Positions 63,137 to 64,000 of a stretch of 64,000 bases of DNA are shown here, piece by piece. Source of the stretch: an uncultured Maribacter sp. (GTDB lineage Bacteria > Bacteroidota > Bacteroidia > Flavobacteriales > Flavobacteriaceae); contig CANLTE010000002.1 in the NCBI GenBank assembly GCA_947493885.1, positions 186,001 through 250,000 on the forward strand, read 5' to 3'. A program made the position numbers and the translations under genes. Under the pieces are notes generated by a model, which saw only the letters and a list, made by a program, of their open reading frames with translations, made no database searches and had not been told where the DNA came from. The first letter of the stretch is position 1; every line of letters begins with the position of its first letter.

Positions 63137-64000
63137 ATGAAAAAGGTTATATACCGCAATCAGATTTTTAAAGTATTAGGCTTAAGTCTTGTGCTTTTTA
63201 TGTCTCTTTCTGTTTCTCTTTTTGCTCAAGAAGCTGATGCTGCAAAAGGAAAATCGTTGTTTAATCAGAACTGTGCTGCTTGTCACTCATTAACTCGTAA
63301 AATGACTGGTCCTGCGTTGGCGAATGTAGAGAGTCGTTTGTCAGAAGATGAAGGTTTGGATAGGGAATGGCTTTATGCTTGGATTAAGAATAGTCCGGGA
63401 ATGATAAAGTCTGGTGACACTTATGCTAATAAAGTGTATAATGACTTTAATAAGGCTGCGATGACGGCTTTTCCAACATTGTCAAATGAGGATATAGATA
63501 ATATTTTAGCGTATACCGCTGCTCCACCTCCGACGCCAGTTGCTGATCCGGCTGGAGAAGTTTCTGCTGCTTCTGCAGATTCTTCAGGAATTTCCAATGA
63601 ATTGATACTTGGGGCTTTGGCAGTTGTTTTTGGCTTGTTGGTTGTGATGCTGATTTTGGTAAACAAAACATTATTAAGAATTGCTGCTGCTAATGGCTTG
63701 GATGTTGAGCGTGAAAAAGTTGTAAATCGAACTCCGATATGGAAGGCGTTCGTTCAGAATCAGTTTTTGGTTTTGGTAACTGTGATTTTCTTGCTGTTGG
63801 GTAGTGCGTATTTTGCTTATGGGTGGATGATGCAAGTTGGTGTTGATCAAGGGTACGCTCCGGTTCAGCCTATTCATTTTTCTCATAAAGTGCATGCAGG
63901 AGATAATAAAATTGAGTGTAAATTTTGTCACTCTTCTGCTAGGGTGTCAAAAACTTCCGGAATACCTTCATTGAATGTGTGTATGAATTGTCATAAATCT
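63137..64000 (+). CDS. actA: Alternative complex III subunit A (multiheme cytochrome), 3' end outside the window
   Basis: The frame from ATG 63137 stays open to the window end (288 codons). It has a signal peptide (to about A30), then a monoheme cytochrome c domain with CAACH at 46-50 and axial Met candidate M109. A Pro/Ala linker and two membrane helices (about 156-176 and 209-230) follow. The first hemes of a multiheme domain are CKFCH (261-265) and CMNCH (282-286) in the HFSHKVHAG context. Bacteroidota alternative complex III has such a fusion of monoheme cytochrome to pentaheme ActA. It takes electrons from menaquinol towards terminal oxidase. The rest of the operon should follow beyond 64000. 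Confidence 0.85.
   Translation, partial: MKKVIYRNQIFKVLGLSLVLFMSLSVSLFAQEADAAKGKSLFNQNCAACHSLTRKMTGPALANVESRLSEDEGLDREWLYAWIKNSPGMIKSGDTYANKVYNDFNKAAMTAFPTLSNEDIDNILAYTAAPPPTPVADPAGEVSAASADSSGISNELILGALAVVFGLLVVMLILVNKTLLRIAAANGLDVEREKVVNRTPIWKAFVQNQFLVLVTVIFLLLGSAYFAYGWMMQVGVDQGYAPVQPIHFSHKVHAGDNKIECKFCHSSARVSKTSGIPSLNVCMNCHKS

Overview
This 64 kb window is a chromosomal segment of a low-GC, marine-type member of the Flavobacteriaceae (Bacteroidota). The evidence is an Oar-like TonB-dependent receptor, a type IX secretion (T9SS) C-terminal sorting domain, a DUF2723 (GT117) membrane protein, the start of an alternative complex III operon, an N-terminally extended IF2, A-rich start contexts without Shine-Dalgarno sequences, and repeated matches to the Bacteroidota promoter (TTTG, then 17-20 nt, then TAnnTTTG). 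Most genes are housekeeping and closely packed. No prophage, insertion sequence, CRISPR array or rRNA operon is visible.

Layout. 1-11 kb: a cut-off membrane-protein gene, a response-regulator/glycosyltransferase fusion, a DUF4407 protein, a PhnA-type zinc protein, an M20 dipeptidase, tRNA-Leu, a large TonB-dependent receptor, a DUF2064 protein, a membrane-anchored AraC regulator and a secreted SRPBCC protein. 11.4-15.1 kb: a decayed MocR/PdxR-type regulator remnant, then a two-gene gluconate operon (gluconokinase fused to 6-phosphogluconate dehydrogenase, then a GntP permease). 15.1-19.8 kb: a Cys-rich metal-binding lipoprotein, a 42-aa membrane protein missed by length cut-offs, a small lipoprotein, Kdo transferase, a DegT aminotransferase and GalE (envelope sugars). 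19.9-28 kb: amidohydrolase, sucA-sucB, a retropepsin-like protease, TatD, asparaginase, tRNA-Ser.

28-32 kb is an ExbB/ExbD energiser locus with three ExbD genes, two of them paralogues carrying a CxxC insert. 32-45 kb, mostly on the minus strand, holds rpoN, asnS, an RND/MMPL exporter, frr, pyrH, tsf, rpsB, rpsI and rplM, plus a plus-strand M61 peptidase. 45-57 kb: DUF5916 outer-membrane protein, lipocalin-like lipoprotein, a nearly bare T9SS sorting domain, polA, a membrane metallophosphoesterase, a thioredoxin fold with no active-site cysteines, and DUF2723. 57-64 kb: tRNA-Gln, a SpoU methyltransferase, rimP-nusA-infB behind a hairpin leader, a SPOR protein, and the 5' part of actA, running off the window.

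The points most worth following are the duplicated metallothionein-like Cys module in the 15.2 kb lipoprotein, the REC-GT2 fusion, the paired CxxC-bearing ExbD genes, the cysteine-less thioredoxin, and the leader structures with short upstream ORFs before rimP and actA.
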